Positions 28,306 through 37,642 are shown, counted from the stretch's first letter. The stretch is DNA of 64,000 nucleotides from Undibacterium sp. 5I1 (GCF_034314085.1 NZ_JAVIWI010000001.1:248001-312000), one strand, 5' to 3'. Program-made: numbers and translations. Notes: a model not told the origin generated them from the letters alone.

Positions 28306-28424
28306 ATCGAGGGTGAGGGTGATCGCAATGCCGCGCTCCGCGATAACTACTTAAAATGTAATCCTCTGTTTAAGTCATTTTATAAATTTCTTTAGATTTC
28401 CCTTCAGAAGTTCCTTTTAGTATT

Positions 28425-28484
28425 GTCCAATAAAAATGCGGCTTACCAAGCATTTTCCTTTGGTAAGCCGCATTTTTATTGGAC
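28425..28484. repeat. perfect 25-bp inverted repeat downstream of parC
   Basis: The two 25-bp arms (GTCCAATAAAAATGCGG... and its exact complement) are separated by 10 nt. The element starts 51 bp beyond the parC stop and would form a very stable hairpin in the parC mRNA tail. The ends GTCCAATA/TATTGGAC recall the centre of the 80-bp element family. An internal T5 could permit termination, but the hairpin is much longer than a usual terminator. Confidence 0.85.
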
Positions 28485-28534
28485 GATGTAATTTAATATT
28501 TTTAAAATATCAGATACAACTATTCTTTACTCTC

Positions 28535-30877
28535 TCAACCTACACTAAAAATCCCACTTGGTTTGAGCTTGGATTCCAGCGCCTTACCTTTGCGAGCACG
28601 TTTGTTGATGTGGATACTCAAGGCCGACGCGCTTAAGACCACTTCTTGCGGTTTGGCTGCGCGCCCTATGCCGGCAACGCGAACACCTCTTTGGCTGATG
28701 GCCTGTGCTGCCAATAGTTTTTCTTTGGGTTCTAACTCCATTAAAATCACGCCTCTGCCGCCGCTGGTGAGTTGCTTGATCTCTGCCAGGCCGAATACCA
28801 GCAAACGACCTTTTTCTGATAAACAGGCAATCGCGCTGGCTTCTTCTGCGACTAGCGTCGGCTTCAATGGTTCGTCGCCATCGTCAAGCGTCATAAAGGC
28901 TTTGCCGGCCTTCATACGGCCAAACATGTCAGTGGCTTTGGCGGTGAATCCATAACCGGCGCTGGAGGCCAGTAACAGGGTTGAATCGGCTGTGCCTGCA
29001 AAGTAGTGCAAGATTTTCGTACCGCTCGCAAGATCAATCAATGTAGTGATCGGCACACCATCACCGCGTGCGCCGGGCAGCGCTGCAACTGGGACGGAAT
29101 AAACCCGTCCATTGGAGCCAAACACTAGCAACTGATCGATCGTCCGGCACTCAAACGTATTGTAAAGACTGTCACTCGCTTTAAACGTGAACTGGGCATT
29201 GTCATGACCATGGCCTGTGCGTGCGCGCACCCAGCCTTTTTCGGAGATGACGACGGTGACAGGTTCGTCGATGACTTTCTGTTCTGCGGATGCCCGAGCG
29301 GCTTCTTCGATCAGAGTGCGGCGCGTATCACCATATTGTTTGGTATCGGCTTCGATTTCTTTGATGATACATTTTTTCATCGAGGATGGATTGTCTAGCA
29401 AATCTTGCAAGCCGGTTTTTTCCAGGCGCAATTCTTCCAGTTGTTGCTGAATCTTGATCGCCTCTAAACGAGCCAGCTGGCGCAGGCGTATTTCCAGGAT
29501 ATCCTCCGCTTGGATATCGGATAGCCTGAAGGCATCCATCAACGCCGGTTTAGGTTCATCCGATTCGCGGATGATCTTAATGACCTTGTCTATATTTAAC
29601 AGAACGGCTTCCCGTCCTTCCAGAATATGGATGCGGTCATCGACCTTTTTCAGTTTGAACTGAGTGCGGCGGGTGACTGTAGCAAAGCGGAAAGTAATCC
29701 ACTCCTTGAGAATATCGAGCAAGCCTTTTTGACGCGGACGACCATCGCCGCCGATCATTACCAGATTGATGGAGGTCGATGTTTCGAGCGAGGTATGCGC
29801 CAGCAACATCTGCATAAACTCCGCCTGATCCTGATTTTTGGATTTTGGCTCCAGCACCAGACGTACCGAAGCCTCCCGGCCGGATTCGTCGCGCACGGCA
29901 TCGAGCATAGACAATACGACTTGCTTGAGCGAAGCCTGCTCCGGCGTCAGCGTTTTTTTGCCTAACTTGATTTTCGGATTGGTGATTTCTTCGATTTCTT
30001 CCAGAATTTTTTGGGAAGAAACACCGTGCGGCAATTCGGTAATCACGGCTTGCCATTGACCACGAGCCAGTTCTTCAATCTTCCAGCAAGCGCGTACTTT
30101 CATGCTACCGCGACCGGCTGCATAGATATCGGCAATTGCGGCAGCTGGAGTAATGATTTGACCGCCACTAGGAAAATCCGGACCCGGAATCATGCTCATT
30201 AGCTCAGCATGTTGCATGTTCGGATTGCGTATCAGCGCGACTGCGGCTTTGGCGACTTCGGTCAGGTTATGTGAAGGAATCTCCGTCGCCATGCCAACGG
30301 CGATACCGGATGCACCATTTAACAAGACGAACGGAAGGCGACCTGGCAACAAACTCGGTTCTTCAAATGAACCATCATAGTTAGGTTGAAAATCCACGGT
30401 TCCGAGATCGATCTCATCGAGCAATAAACGCGAGATTGGTGTTAGACGTGCCTCGGTATACCGCATCGCCGCAGCACCATCACCATCGCGTGAGCCGAAG
30501 TTACCTTGTCCATCGATCAAGGGATAGCGTAGCGAAAAATCCTGTGCCATACGCACCATCGCGTCATATACGGATTGGTCGCCGTGTGGATGTAACTTAC
30601 CTAAAACATCACCTACTACCGTTGCCGACTTACGCGGTTTGGCAGTGGAGCTCAGCCCCAGTTCGTTCATCGAAAACAAAATCCGCCGCTGTACGGGTTT
30701 TTGACCATCACACACATCTGGCAAGGCGCGACCTTTAACGACAGAGATCGCATAGTCAAGGTAGGCGCGTTCGGCGAAGCTGGCCAGCGTCAGAGTTTCT
30801 CCGCCATCGCCTCCGCCATCGCCTCCGCCTTTGTCGTCATCAGGTGCCTGATCAAATAAATTCGCTTGTTCGCTCAT
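28535..30877 (-). CDS. parC: DNA topoisomerase IV subunit A, ParC
   Basis: DNA-cleaving subunit of topoisomerase IV, which decatenates daughter chromosomes. The 780-residue protein shows the N-terminal [17 protein letters not shown], the quinolone-determining [19 protein letters not shown] and the catalytic Tyr in [30 protein letters not shown] and a C-terminal beta-pinwheel follow. An unusual acidic/glycine run ([14 protein letters not shown]) precedes the core. Where E. coli ParC has Ser in GDSAC, Gln is present (GDQSV). It lies downstream of parE in the same direction, with repeat R4 between them. Confidence 0.97.
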   Translation of the reverse strand: MSEQANLFDQAPDDDKGGGDGGGDGGETLTLASFAERAYLDYAISVVKGRALPDVCDGQKPVQRRILFSMNELGLSSTAKPRKSATVVGDVLGKLHPHGDQSVYDAMVRMAQDFSLRYPLIDGQGNFGSRDGDGAAAMRYTEARLTPISRLLLDEIDLGTVDFQPNYDGSFEEPSLLPGRLPFVLLNGASGIAVGMATEIPSHNLTEVAKAAVALIRNPNMQHAELMSMIPGPDFPSGGQIITPAAAIADIYAAGRGSMKVRACWKIEELARGQWQAVITELPHGVSSQKILEEIEEITNPKIKLGKKTLTPEQASLKQVVLSMLDAVRDESGREASVRLVLEPKSKNQDQAEFMQMLLAHTSLETSTSINLVMIGGDGRPRQKGLLDILKEWITFRFATVTRRTQFKLKKVDDRIHILEGREAVLLNIDKVIKIIRESDEPKPALMDAFRLSDIQAEDILEIRLRQLARLEAIKIQQQLEELRLEKTGLQDLLDNPSSMKKCIIKEIEADTKQYGDTRRTLIEEAARASAEQKVIDEPVTVVISEKGWVRARTGHGHDNAQFTFKASDSLYNTFECRTIDQLLVFGSNGRVYSVPVAALPGARGDGVPITTLIDLASGTKILHYFAGTADSTLLLASSAGYGFTAKATDMFGRMKAGKAFMTLDDGDEPLKPTLVAEEASAIACLSEKGRLLVFGLAEIKQLTSGGRGVILMELEPKEKLLAAQAISQRGVRVAGIGRAAKPQEVVLSASALSIHINKRARKGKALESKLKPSGIFSVG

Positions 30878-30910
30878 TGTGCTTAATTTTGTCGATTAAA
30901 TTATAAAAAT

Positions 30911-30984
30911 AGGGGAGTATCTGCCAATTTCACGCCTAATGTCCATTAATTATATGGACATAAAAATATACTTATGGGTAGTAT
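30911..30984 (-). repeat. 80-bp dispersed element, copy R4 (rearranged 3' end)
   Basis: Read on the minus strand it starts with ATACTACCCATAAGTAT, has a perfect ATGTCCA/TGGACAT stem and ATTAGGCG, then ends in ATACTCCCC instead of GGGGAGTAT. The last segment is therefore inverted relative to the other six copies. It sits 24 bp after the parE stop and 33 bp before the parC start codon region. Confidence 0.8.
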
Positions 30985-30986
30985 AT

Positions 30987-31007
30987 TTTCCGCCTGTAAG
31001 GCGGAAA
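30987..31007. other. hairpin just after the parE stop
   Basis: TTTCCGCCT and AGGCGGAAA form a 9-bp stem with a 3-nt loop, two bases from the parE stop codon and adjoining R4. No T-run follows on the parE strand, so it is not a standard terminator; it may stabilise the parE mRNA end. Confidence 0.6.
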
Positions 31008-31008
31008 T

Positions 31009-33000
31009 CTAAATGTCTGCTTCTACTTCGTTACCATGTTCTTCCAACCAGGCGCGACGAGCGGCGGCTTCGCCTTTGCCCATCAGCATATTGAAACGAG
31101 CTTCGGAGAAGGCTTGATCGAACTCACCCAAAGCCACTGGCAACAGGCGACGCGTATCCGGGTTCATCGTGGTTTCCCACAATTGTTCGGCATTCATCTC
31201 ACCCAGACCTTTGAAGCGTGAAATCGCCCAGGCACCGTCTTTAACGCCGTCTTTGCGCAGCTTGTCTTCAATCGCGATCAGTTCACCTGCATCCAGTGCA
31301 TACATTTTTTGAATCGGCTTTTTACCACGTGCTGGTGCATCCACCCGGAACAGCGGCGGGCGTGCAATGCAGACGTGACCTTGTGCAATCAATTTTGGGA
31401 AGTGTTTGAAAAATAGGGTCAGTAACAACACCTGAATGTGCGAACCATCAACGTCCGCATCCGACAGAATACAAATCTTGCCGTAACGCAGATTAGTTAA
31501 ATCGGGATTGTCGTTGACGCCATGCGGATCAACACCGATTGCGACGGCGATGTCGTGGATCTCATTGTTCGCAAACAAACGATCACGTTCGGATTCCCAT
31601 GAATTAAGAACTTTACCGCGCAGAGGTAAAATCGCCTGGAATTCTTTATCACGCCCCATTTTTGCAGAGCCACCAGCCGAGTCACCTTCAACCAAAAACA
31701 GTTCGTTACGGGCGATGTCACTCGATTCGCAGTCGGTCAGTTTGCCTGGCAAGACTGCAACGCCTGAGGATTTTTTCTTCTCCACTTTTTGAGCTGAGCG
31801 CAAGCGTGACTGGGCTTGTTTGATCACCAGTTCGGCGAGTTTTTTGCCGTAATCAACGTGTGAGTTCAGCCACAATTCTAGTGGTGGTTTGGTGAAGGAG
31901 GACACCAGCCGAACCGCATCACGGGAGTTCAGGCGTTCTTTAATCTGACCTTGGAATTGCGGATCAAGCACTTTAGTGGACAACACAAATGAGACGCGTG
32001 CAAACACGTCTTCTGGCAATAATTTAACGCCTTTGGGTAGCAGAGAATGCATTTCGGCAAAGCTCTTGACTGCGCCAAACAAACCTTCACGCAAACCGGA
32101 TTCATGCGTACCGCCTGCTGGCGTAGGGATCAGATTGACGTAAGACTCGCGCACGACTGCGCCTTCTTCTGTCCATGCGACCACCCATGCCGCGCCTTCA
32201 CCTTCTGCAAAGCCATCGCTCTCGCCAATGGCGTATTGTTCGCCTTCAAACAGCGGTATTAATGGCTCGCCATGGGATGATTGCGCCAAGGCCTCGGTTA
32301 AATAGCCACGCAAACCTTGATCGTATTGCCAGGTTTGAGTGTCGCCAGTTTTGGCATTGATCAACGTCACTTTGACGCCGGGCAACAAGACTGCTTTAGA
32401 TCGCAACAGTCTGGTTAATTCAGTCGCAGAAATCGTCGGCGAATCAAAATACTTTACGTCTGGCCAGATTGACACTCTGGTGCCGTTTTTCTTCTCACCA
32501 CGTGCCAGTGCTTGCGACGTCAAAGGTTCAATCACATCGCCGTTGGCAAAGGTTAGCTTATGCACACCTGCTTCACGCCAGACCGTGATTTCCAGTCGTG
32601 TCGATAATGCATTGGTGACTGATACACCAACCCCATGCAGACCACCAGAAAACGCATACGCACCGCCCGAGCCTTTATCGAATTTGCCGCCAGCGTGTAA
32701 GCGCGTAAAGACGATTTCTACGGTAGGAACGTGTTCTTCCGGATGCATACCAACTGGAATGCCACGCCCATCGTCTTCCACCGTTACGCTGTTATCTGCA
32801 TTGAGGGTGACAACAATATTTTTACAGTGACCGCCCAAGGCTTCATCCGAGGCATTGTCGATCACCTCTTGAATAATATGCAGTGGATTTTCAGTGCGGG
32901 TGTACATGCCCGGTCTTTGTTTGACCGGTTCCAGCCCTTTAAGGACACGGATGGATGATTCGCTGTAGTCGGATGGTGTGGTATTTTTTTTAGTGGCCAT
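31009..33000 (-). CDS. parE: DNA topoisomerase IV subunit B, ParE
   Basis: ATPase subunit of topoisomerase IV, 663 residues. The GHKL ATP site shows EVIDNASDEALGG, DDGRGIPVGMHPEE and GGLHGVGVSVTNAL. The TOPRIM domain shows EGDSAGGSAKMGRDKEFQAI and DADVDGSHIQ. The length and lack of the long GyrB insertion favour ParE over GyrB, as does parC immediately downstream. The ATG follows a long AT-rich divergent region shared with the orphan receiver gene. Confidence 0.95.
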   Translation of the reverse strand: MATKKNTTPSDYSESSIRVLKGLEPVKQRPGMYTRTENPLHIIQEVIDNASDEALGGHCKNIVVTLNADNSVTVEDDGRGIPVGMHPEEHVPTVEIVFTRLHAGGKFDKGSGGAYAFSGGLHGVGVSVTNALSTRLEITVWREAGVHKLTFANGDVIEPLTSQALARGEKKNGTRVSIWPDVKYFDSPTISATELTRLLRSKAVLLPGVKVTLINAKTGDTQTWQYDQGLRGYLTEALAQSSHGEPLIPLFEGEQYAIGESDGFAEGEGAAWVVAWTEEGAVVRESYVNLIPTPAGGTHESGLREGLFGAVKSFAEMHSLLPKGVKLLPEDVFARVSFVLSTKVLDPQFQGQIKERLNSRDAVRLVSSFTKPPLELWLNSHVDYGKKLAELVIKQAQSRLRSAQKVEKKKSSGVAVLPGKLTDCESSDIARNELFLVEGDSAGGSAKMGRDKEFQAILPLRGKVLNSWESERDRLFANNEIHDIAVAIGVDPHGVNDNPDLTNLRYGKICILSDADVDGSHIQVLLLTLFFKHFPKLIAQGHVCIARPPLFRVDAPARGKKPIQKMYALDAGELIAIEDKLRKDGVKDGAWAISRFKGLGEMNAEQLWETTMNPDTRRLLPVALGEFDQAFSEARFNMLMGKGEAAARRAWLEEHGNEVEADI

Positions 33001-33348
33001 GCAATAAATACGTGTTGGTTGTCGCTGATGTTGGAAATTAGGTACTAATTAGGTACCATGTAGACAAATTATTCCACAAAATTTTTGTTTGCTGGCAAGG
33101 TTTGCCTGTATTCTGGCAATCATTTTAAATAGGCTTGGTAGAAAGTCATCAGAGCCAATCATCAGAGCAATAAGATCGCTATCCAATAGTAACGGGTAAT
33201 GAATGATGCGATCATAGCTGAGGATAGCTTAACTTAGCTCAGGGACTTTTTTGCTGCGATCTTATTTTCAGTTTTTTTGCAATTTTTTTACAATTTCTTT
33301 GCAAGTAATTTGCGACCATTGTAGCTGTTATGTGTTGATGGATAAACG
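33001..33348. other. divergent promoter region between parE and orphan receiver
   Basis: 348 bp without coding signal. A 13-bp near-perfect duplication (tcatcagagccaa/tcatcagagcaat) is at 33146-33171, and a strongly T-rich tract (about 33249-33310) lies just upstream of the receiver gene. Promoters for both directions should be here. Confidence 0.55.
33146..33171. repeat. 13-bp tandem duplication
   Basis: Two adjacent 13-mers, tcatcagagccaa and tcatcagagcaat, agree at 11 of 13 positions. Confidence 0.75.
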
Positions 33349-34176
33349 ATGTCAGAAAAAAACCCAACAATCGCAATCCGACTGATTGGATTTACTCCTA
33401 AAGAAAACGACACGTTTTCTACCGTTCTTGCGGTGATGCGCGAGAAGGGCTATAGCTATCTGTGCTTAAGAGATGGCAGCCTGCAAGACCCCGATCTTTT
33501 TATTGTTAATGCCGAAGATATGAAAGCATTGGCAACACTGTCTGATATCAACCCCGGCCACGCGCAACCCGTTTTGTTAATTGGTAAAACTAAGGTGAGC
33601 TTGCCTTACGCAGTCATGCCACGTCCGATTCGCTGGCGTAAATTATTTGATGTGCTCGATGAATTAGTGGATGAGCGCCAGTTGTTGTTGACAACTTTAA
33701 GTGCCTATGGCGACGTGGCGATACCCGAACGTCGTCGTCGTGAACGATTAGATTTTGATTTGACCGATGCGTCGGTATATCAAAAAATGCGCAACTCCGC
33801 GACCCCACGGGGCGGCATTTTGATTATTGATAAGGACATGCGTTTCAGAGATTATGTTGCGGCAATTATGGAGCGATATAACATTCCTGTGGGTATGAGT
33901 AATGATGCGGAGACAGCTTTAAGCTTGGATGCGCAATATCAATATGGATTGACCATGATTAATACATCGACGCCGGATATTGATCCGTATGGTTTATGTC
34001 GGTCACTCAAAAGTCAAAATGAACACCGAAAAACGAATGTGATGTTTTTGATCGATAAGACGTTTGTGTATAACCAGGAGTTTGCGCAAAGCGTGAGTTG
34101 CGATGGGTTTTTAAATAAGCCTTTGTCGCGCAAACTGGTTTTATCAACGATACAGAAATTTTTGCAGCTCACTTAA
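33349..34176 (+). CDS. orphan degenerate response-regulator-like protein
   Basis: A 275-residue protein with two receiver-like halves. The N-terminal half (about 9-112) has alternating strand/helix patterns but no acidic pocket. The C-terminal half (about 155-275) begins ILIIDKDMRFRDYV and ends GFLNKPLSRKLVLSTIQKF, like a CheY fold. The phosphoacceptor position reads TMINTSTPDID, with Asn instead of Asp. The lysine (NKP) is kept. It is probably not phosphorylated in the usual way. It has no output domain, no adjacent kinase, and its own promoter region. I infer a pseudo-receiver adaptor; the target is unknown. Confidence 0.7.
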   Translation: MSEKNPTIAIRLIGFTPKENDTFSTVLAVMREKGYSYLCLRDGSLQDPDLFIVNAEDMKALATLSDINPGHAQPVLLIGKTKVSLPYAVMPRPIRWRKLFDVLDELVDERQLLLTTLSAYGDVAIPERRRRERLDFDLTDASVYQKMRNSATPRGGILIIDKDMRFRDYVAAIMERYNIPVGMSNDAETALSLDAQYQYGLTMINTSTPDIDPYGLCRSLKSQNEHRKTNVMFLIDKTFVYNQEFAQSVSCDGFLNKPLSRKLVLSTIQKFLQLT

Positions 34177-34288
34177 GCTGACCAATAATGGTTGACCTAC
34201 TAGGTTCGGTGAGCTTCGGCGATTTCGCCTATCGTTTCGGAAGTTTCGTCCTTCCCAGCTCGTGCTAATTCGTTATTGATTCACTTAT

Positions 34289-35473
34289 TTATTTACTCAA
34301 TAAGCGCATGCCGCGTTCCAGTCCCTCGATGGTGACTGGGAACATGCGGTTGTTCATAATTTGCTTAATGATGGACACCGATTGACGGTATTGCCATAAT
34401 CCCTCTGGTTCTGGATTGAGCCAGATGAACTTCGGAAAAGCCGAAGTAAACCGTTGTAGCCACGCTGCTCCCGCTTCTTCATTGTTATATTCGACGGAAC
34501 CACCAGCCTGTAAAATTTCATACGGGCTCATGGTGGCGTCGCCAACAAAAATCACTTTCGTATCTGGCGTATATTTACGTAAGACATCCCATGTAGGAAA
34601 TTTTTCTGCATGACGACGGCGATTGTTTTTCCATAAATGATCGTAGACGCAGTTATGGAAATAAAAGAATTCCATATTTTTAAATTCTGTTTTTGCGGCT
34701 GAAAATAACTCTTCGGTCCTTGCAATGTGGTCGTCCATCGTGCCACCGACATCCAGCAACATCAAAACCTTGATATTGTTTTTTCGCTCCGGTTGCATTT
34801 TTATATCTAGGTAGCCGGCATTGTTGGCAGTTGCTTTGATTGTCGCGTCCAGTGCTAACTCATCTTCTGCTCCGTGACGGGCAAATTTGCGCAAACGACG
34901 CAGGGCGATTTTGATATTACGTGTGCCGAGTTCGCGCTCATCATCGTAATCGCGGAAGGCGCGCGCTTCCCATACTTTGACGGCAGTGCGGTTGCCGCCT
35001 TTGCCGCCGATGCGTATGCCTTCTGGATTTTGTCCGCCATTACCAAACGGTGATGTGCCGCCAGTACCTATCCATTTATTGCCGCCTTCGTGGCGTTCTT
35101 TTTGTTCTTTGAGTAATTCTTGCAAGCGATCCATCAGCTTGTCGTAGCCAAATTTTTCTAGCGCTGCTTTTTGCTCATCCGTTAGTTCGCGCTCCATGCG
35201 CTTGGCTAACCATTCCAGAGGAATTTCAGGATTCTTTTCAAAAATCGTTTCTATTCCTTTAAAGTAAAGACCGAAGGCTTTGTCGAACTTGTCGTAATAC
35301 GCTTCGTCTTTAACCATAATCGTGCGGGACAGAAAATAAAAATCATCCATCGACATGCTAATCAATCCTTTGTCCAGCGCTTCGAGCAGCGTCAGAAATT
35401 CCTTGATCGAAACAGGAATTTTTGCATCTTTAAGAGTGTAAAAAAAATCAATCAGCACGGCTGGCTCCTGCAA
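34289..35473 (-). CDS. CoxE-like VWA-domain protein
   Basis: A 394-residue protein. The N-terminal half is helical and charged (KIPVSIKEFLTLLEALDKGL), and a Gly-rich linker precedes the VWA domain. The metal site reads MLLDVGGTMDDH, a DxGxT version of the MIDAS DxSxS seen in CoxE-like proteins. VIFVGDATMSPYEIL and FPKFIWLNPEPE follow. These proteins usually work with a MoxR-type AAA+ ATPase as metal-cofactor or complex assembly factors. No such ATPase is adjacent: the next gene upstream is a GNAT. The family is secure; the client is unknown. Confidence 0.8.
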   Translation of the reverse strand: MQEPAVLIDFFYTLKDAKIPVSIKEFLTLLEALDKGLISMSMDDFYFLSRTIMVKDEAYYDKFDKAFGLYFKGIETIFEKNPEIPLEWLAKRMERELTDEQKAALEKFGYDKLMDRLQELLKEQKERHEGGNKWIGTGGTSPFGNGGQNPEGIRIGGKGGNRTAVKVWEARAFRDYDDERELGTRNIKIALRRLRKFARHGAEDELALDATIKATANNAGYLDIKMQPERKNNIKVLMLLDVGGTMDDHIARTEELFSAAKTEFKNMEFFYFHNCVYDHLWKNNRRRHAEKFPTWDVLRKYTPDTKVIFVGDATMSPYEILQAGGSVEYNNEEAGAAWLQRFTSAFPKFIWLNPEPEGLWQYRQSVSIIKQIMNNRMFPVTIEGLERGMRLLSK

Positions 35474-35517
35474 ATCTTGGTTTAGGTTTACTGCAATCGG
35501 CGTATTAATTAAATTAG

Positions 35518-36117
35518 TTAACTACCGCCCTGATATTTTTCATGCATGTACTGCAAATTCTGTTTTACGCCAGCCCATTCGTTTTGCAGGATGCTATACA
35601 CCACCGTGTCGCGAATCCGTCCATCTGGCAAAATCGTGTGGTTACGTAATACGCCGTCTCGTTTCGCCCCTAGACGCTCAATTGCTGCTTGCGAGCGACG
35701 GTTAAACCAGTCCGTGCGAAACTCAACGGCGATACACTCAAGCATGTCAAACGCATGTGACAGCAATAGCAACTTGCACTCGGTATTGATCGCGCTTCTT
35801 TGCACTCGCTTGGCGTACCAGGTGTAACCGATTTCTAAGCGTTTATTATTATGATCGATATTGCAGTAACGTGTAGAACCGACGATCTGGCCAGTCTGTT
35901 TTTCCCTGATCACAAAAGGAATTGCCTTTTTTTGATCTTGCATTTCTAACGCAAGATCAAGCCAGTTTTGCGTGTTTTCTGGGCTAGGTACCGAGGTGAA
36001 AAATAGCTTCCATAATTCACCGTCAGCCGCTGCCGCCTGAATCTCAGCAAAATGTTCTTGATGCAATGGTTCTAAGCTAACATGGCGACCTTGAAGTGTG
36101 ATGGGCGTGCATTGCAT
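35518..36117 (-). CDS. GNAT acetyltransferase (RimJ/RimL-like)
   Basis: A 199-residue protein beginning with ITLQGRHVSLEPLHQEHFAE, typical of Acetyltransf_3 enzymes. VIREKQTGQIVGSTRYCNID and RLEIGYTWYAKRVQRSAIN, which holds the acetyl-CoA-binding region, follow. A strand-helix unit, IAVEFRTDWFNRRSQAAIERLGAKRDG, closes the fold. It transfers acetyl groups to an N-terminus, a small molecule or an antibiotic; the acceptor cannot be read from the sequence. It is 44 bp upstream of the VWA gene in the same direction and may be co-transcribed. Confidence 0.85.
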   Translation of the reverse strand: MQCTPITLQGRHVSLEPLHQEHFAEIQAAAADGELWKLFFTSVPSPENTQNWLDLALEMQDQKKAIPFVIREKQTGQIVGSTRYCNIDHNNKRLEIGYTWYAKRVQRSAINTECKLLLLSHAFDMLECIAVEFRTDWFNRRSQAAIERLGAKRDGVLRNHTILPDGRIRDTVVYSILQNEWAGVKQNLQYMHEKYQGGS

Positions 36118-36407
36118 AAGAAGTCCTTCAAATAAATAAGTGAGCTTAGGTGCTTAGTGTGTCAATATTTTGTGATGATTCCCAGATACAGAACGACACT
36201 TTGGGGATGAATACAACAATTCTTTCATTGTTTGTTATTGTTTCTATTAACTATCAGCAAAAATGCAGGGAATTCAGGTCAATCCAGTGAGATGCTTGCC
36301 AACTTTTGAAAAAACAGTTACACTGCAAAGCTGTACAGAATTATGCGGCGTGGAAATTTGTGAGTTCACTTTGAACCCGTCGCTCTCGACCACGTTTAGG
36401 AAATCTC

Positions 36408-36674
36408 ATGGCAAATACCGCACAAGCACGCAAGCGCGCTCGTCAAGCAGTAAAACAAAACGCACACAACTCCAGCCTGCGCTCGACGCTGCGCACAGCA
36501 ATCAAAGCTGTTCGTAAAGCGATTGAAGCAGGTGATAAAGCTGTTGCAACTACAATCTTCCAAACTTCCGTTTCGACGATTGATCGCATCGCAGATAAAA
36601 AAATCATTCACAAAAACAAAGCAGCTCGTCATAAAAGCCGTTTGGCTTCCGCTTTGAAGGCTTTGTCTGCTTAA
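36408..36674 (+). CDS. rpsT: 30S ribosomal protein S20
   Basis: An 88-residue, Ala/Lys/Arg-rich, all-helical protein that binds 16S rRNA during small-subunit assembly. The N-terminus [20 protein letters not shown] and the C-terminal [18 protein letters not shown] are standard for S20. It is monocistronic with a strong terminator behind it. The usual autoregulated translation of rpsT cannot be judged from this sequence alone. Confidence 0.98.
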   Translation: MANTAQARKRARQAVKQNAHNSSLRSTLRTAIKAVRKAIEAGDKAVATTIFQTSVSTIDRIADKKIIHKNKAARHKSRLASALKALSA

Positions 36675-36748
36675 TATTTAAGCGATAATTGGTTTTTTGG
36701 TATTGTCTTTGATAATATTAACGAGTTAATTATAAAGTCAGTAATGAA

Positions 36749-36782
36749 TAAAAAACCGCAATAAATTATTGCGGTTTTTTTG
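36749..36782. terminator. bidirectional terminator between rpsT and rluE
   Basis: A perfect stem, AACCGCAATAA with TTATTGCGGTT, is flanked by A-runs and T-runs. It can terminate both the rpsT and the convergent rluE transcripts. Confidence 0.92.
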
Positions 36783-36802
36783 CGTCCTTAAAATCTCATT
36801 CT

Positions 36803-37393
36803 TTAGCTACGATTTCCAAGATTTCCTGATTTTATGCGCGCCAGCCATTCTGCACTGACTTCTTGCCATGAGCCTGGCATTAGTGCGTGACTTTCTAGTG
36901 TGAAATTGGCAATTCCACTGCGTATTAATCTTAAAGTTGGCAGACCAACTGCGGCTGTCATGCGTCGCACTTGCCGATTTTTCCCCTCCGTTAAGCTTAT
37001 GCTGAGCCAGCTCGTAGGCTTATCCTCCCTATATCGTATTGGCGGGGTGCGATCCCATAGCCAGTCTGGTTCATAAATATGCTTAACTTGACATGGCTTG
37101 GTGACAAAATCGCCTAAATCCAGGGGATTTCTTAACTTCGTCAATGATTCTGGTGACGGCTGACCTTCGACCTGGACCAAGTAAGTTTTAGCCTGTTTTA
37201 AATCTGGATGGCTAATCGAATGTTGTAACTTCCCGTTATCGGTAAGCAATACAAGCCCCTCGCTATCTGCGTCAAGGCGTCCAGCAGGGTAGACATTCGG
37301 TACATCGACATAGTCGGCTAATGTCTGGCGCGTTGGATGCGCCGAGAACTGGCACATCACGTCGTAAGGTTTATTGAGTAATATCAGTTTCAT
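36803..37393 (-). CDS. rluE: 23S rRNA pseudouridine synthase RluE
   Basis: A 196-residue RsuA-family pseudouridine synthase without an S4 domain. It has the family motif AGRLDADSEGLVLLTDNG with the catalytic Asp (about residue 41), plus AKTYLVQVEG, PPIRYREDKPTSWL and GKNRQVRRMTAAVGLPTLRL. The PTSWL and DRTPPIR segments are characteristic of RluE, which modifies U2457 in E. coli 23S rRNA near the peptidyl-transferase centre. It is convergent with rpsT and divergent from icd. Confidence 0.9.
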   Translation of the reverse strand: MKLILLNKPYDVMCQFSAHPTRQTLADYVDVPNVYPAGRLDADSEGLVLLTDNGKLQHSISHPDLKQAKTYLVQVEGQPSPESLTKLRNPLDLGDFVTKPCQVKHIYEPDWLWDRTPPIRYREDKPTSWLSISLTEGKNRQVRRMTAAVGLPTLRLIRSGIANFTLESHALMPGSWQEVSAEWLARIKSGNLGNRS

Positions 37394-37491
37394 GGCGCTA
37401 TGATAATCTGCGTATGCCTAGTATTGCAAAGTGATGGCATCTAGTAAAATACTAGTGCATAATACGAAATGGTAGTCTTGTGTCTTATATA

Positions 37492-37535
37492 AGAGTACAT
37501 TCAGAGTACATTCGGAGTAAATTTAGAATAAATTT
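37492..37535. repeat. 11-bp tandem repeat, four units, upstream of icd
   Basis: Two identical units agagtacattc are followed by two drifted ones (ggagtaaattt, agaataaattt). They lie 108-151 bp before the icd start, within its promoter region. Confidence 0.8.
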
Positions 37536-37642
37536 ATTTGCATTTTTATATTTGTATTTACTTGAATATGTATATTCGGCCAACAAGGCTTGTTACGAGC
37601 GAAGCGCGATCCGCTTAATCGCCCCAATCTACGGAGAAAAAG

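Larger units (their letters stand above)
27830..28534. other. 705-bp repeat-rich region without genes
   Basis: No real gene was seen. The stretch contains, in order, an ACTTTTCTTG hairpin, a 23-bp inverted repeat pair, 21 AAATTC hexamers, a CCCTCTC/GAGAGGG hairpin and a perfect 25-bp-arm hairpin. The apparent ORFs on both strands (Lys-Phe or Glu-Phe repeats) are by-products of the hexamer. Confidence 0.75.

Noticed and set aside
28035-28328. Minus-strand ORF encoding a Glu-Phe repeat, and plus-strand ORF 27903-28316 encoding Lys-Phe
   Set aside because: Both are created by the AAATTC hexamer tract, with no ribosome site or conserved flanks.
28563-30877. Several long antisense ORFs opposite parC and parE
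   Set aside because: They lie in shadow frames of well-supported genes and have no independent start signals or family motifs.
33001-33348. Possible tRNA or small RNA in AT-rich gaps
   Set aside because: No tRNA cloverleaf, CCA end or conserved anticodon arm could be found in any gap.
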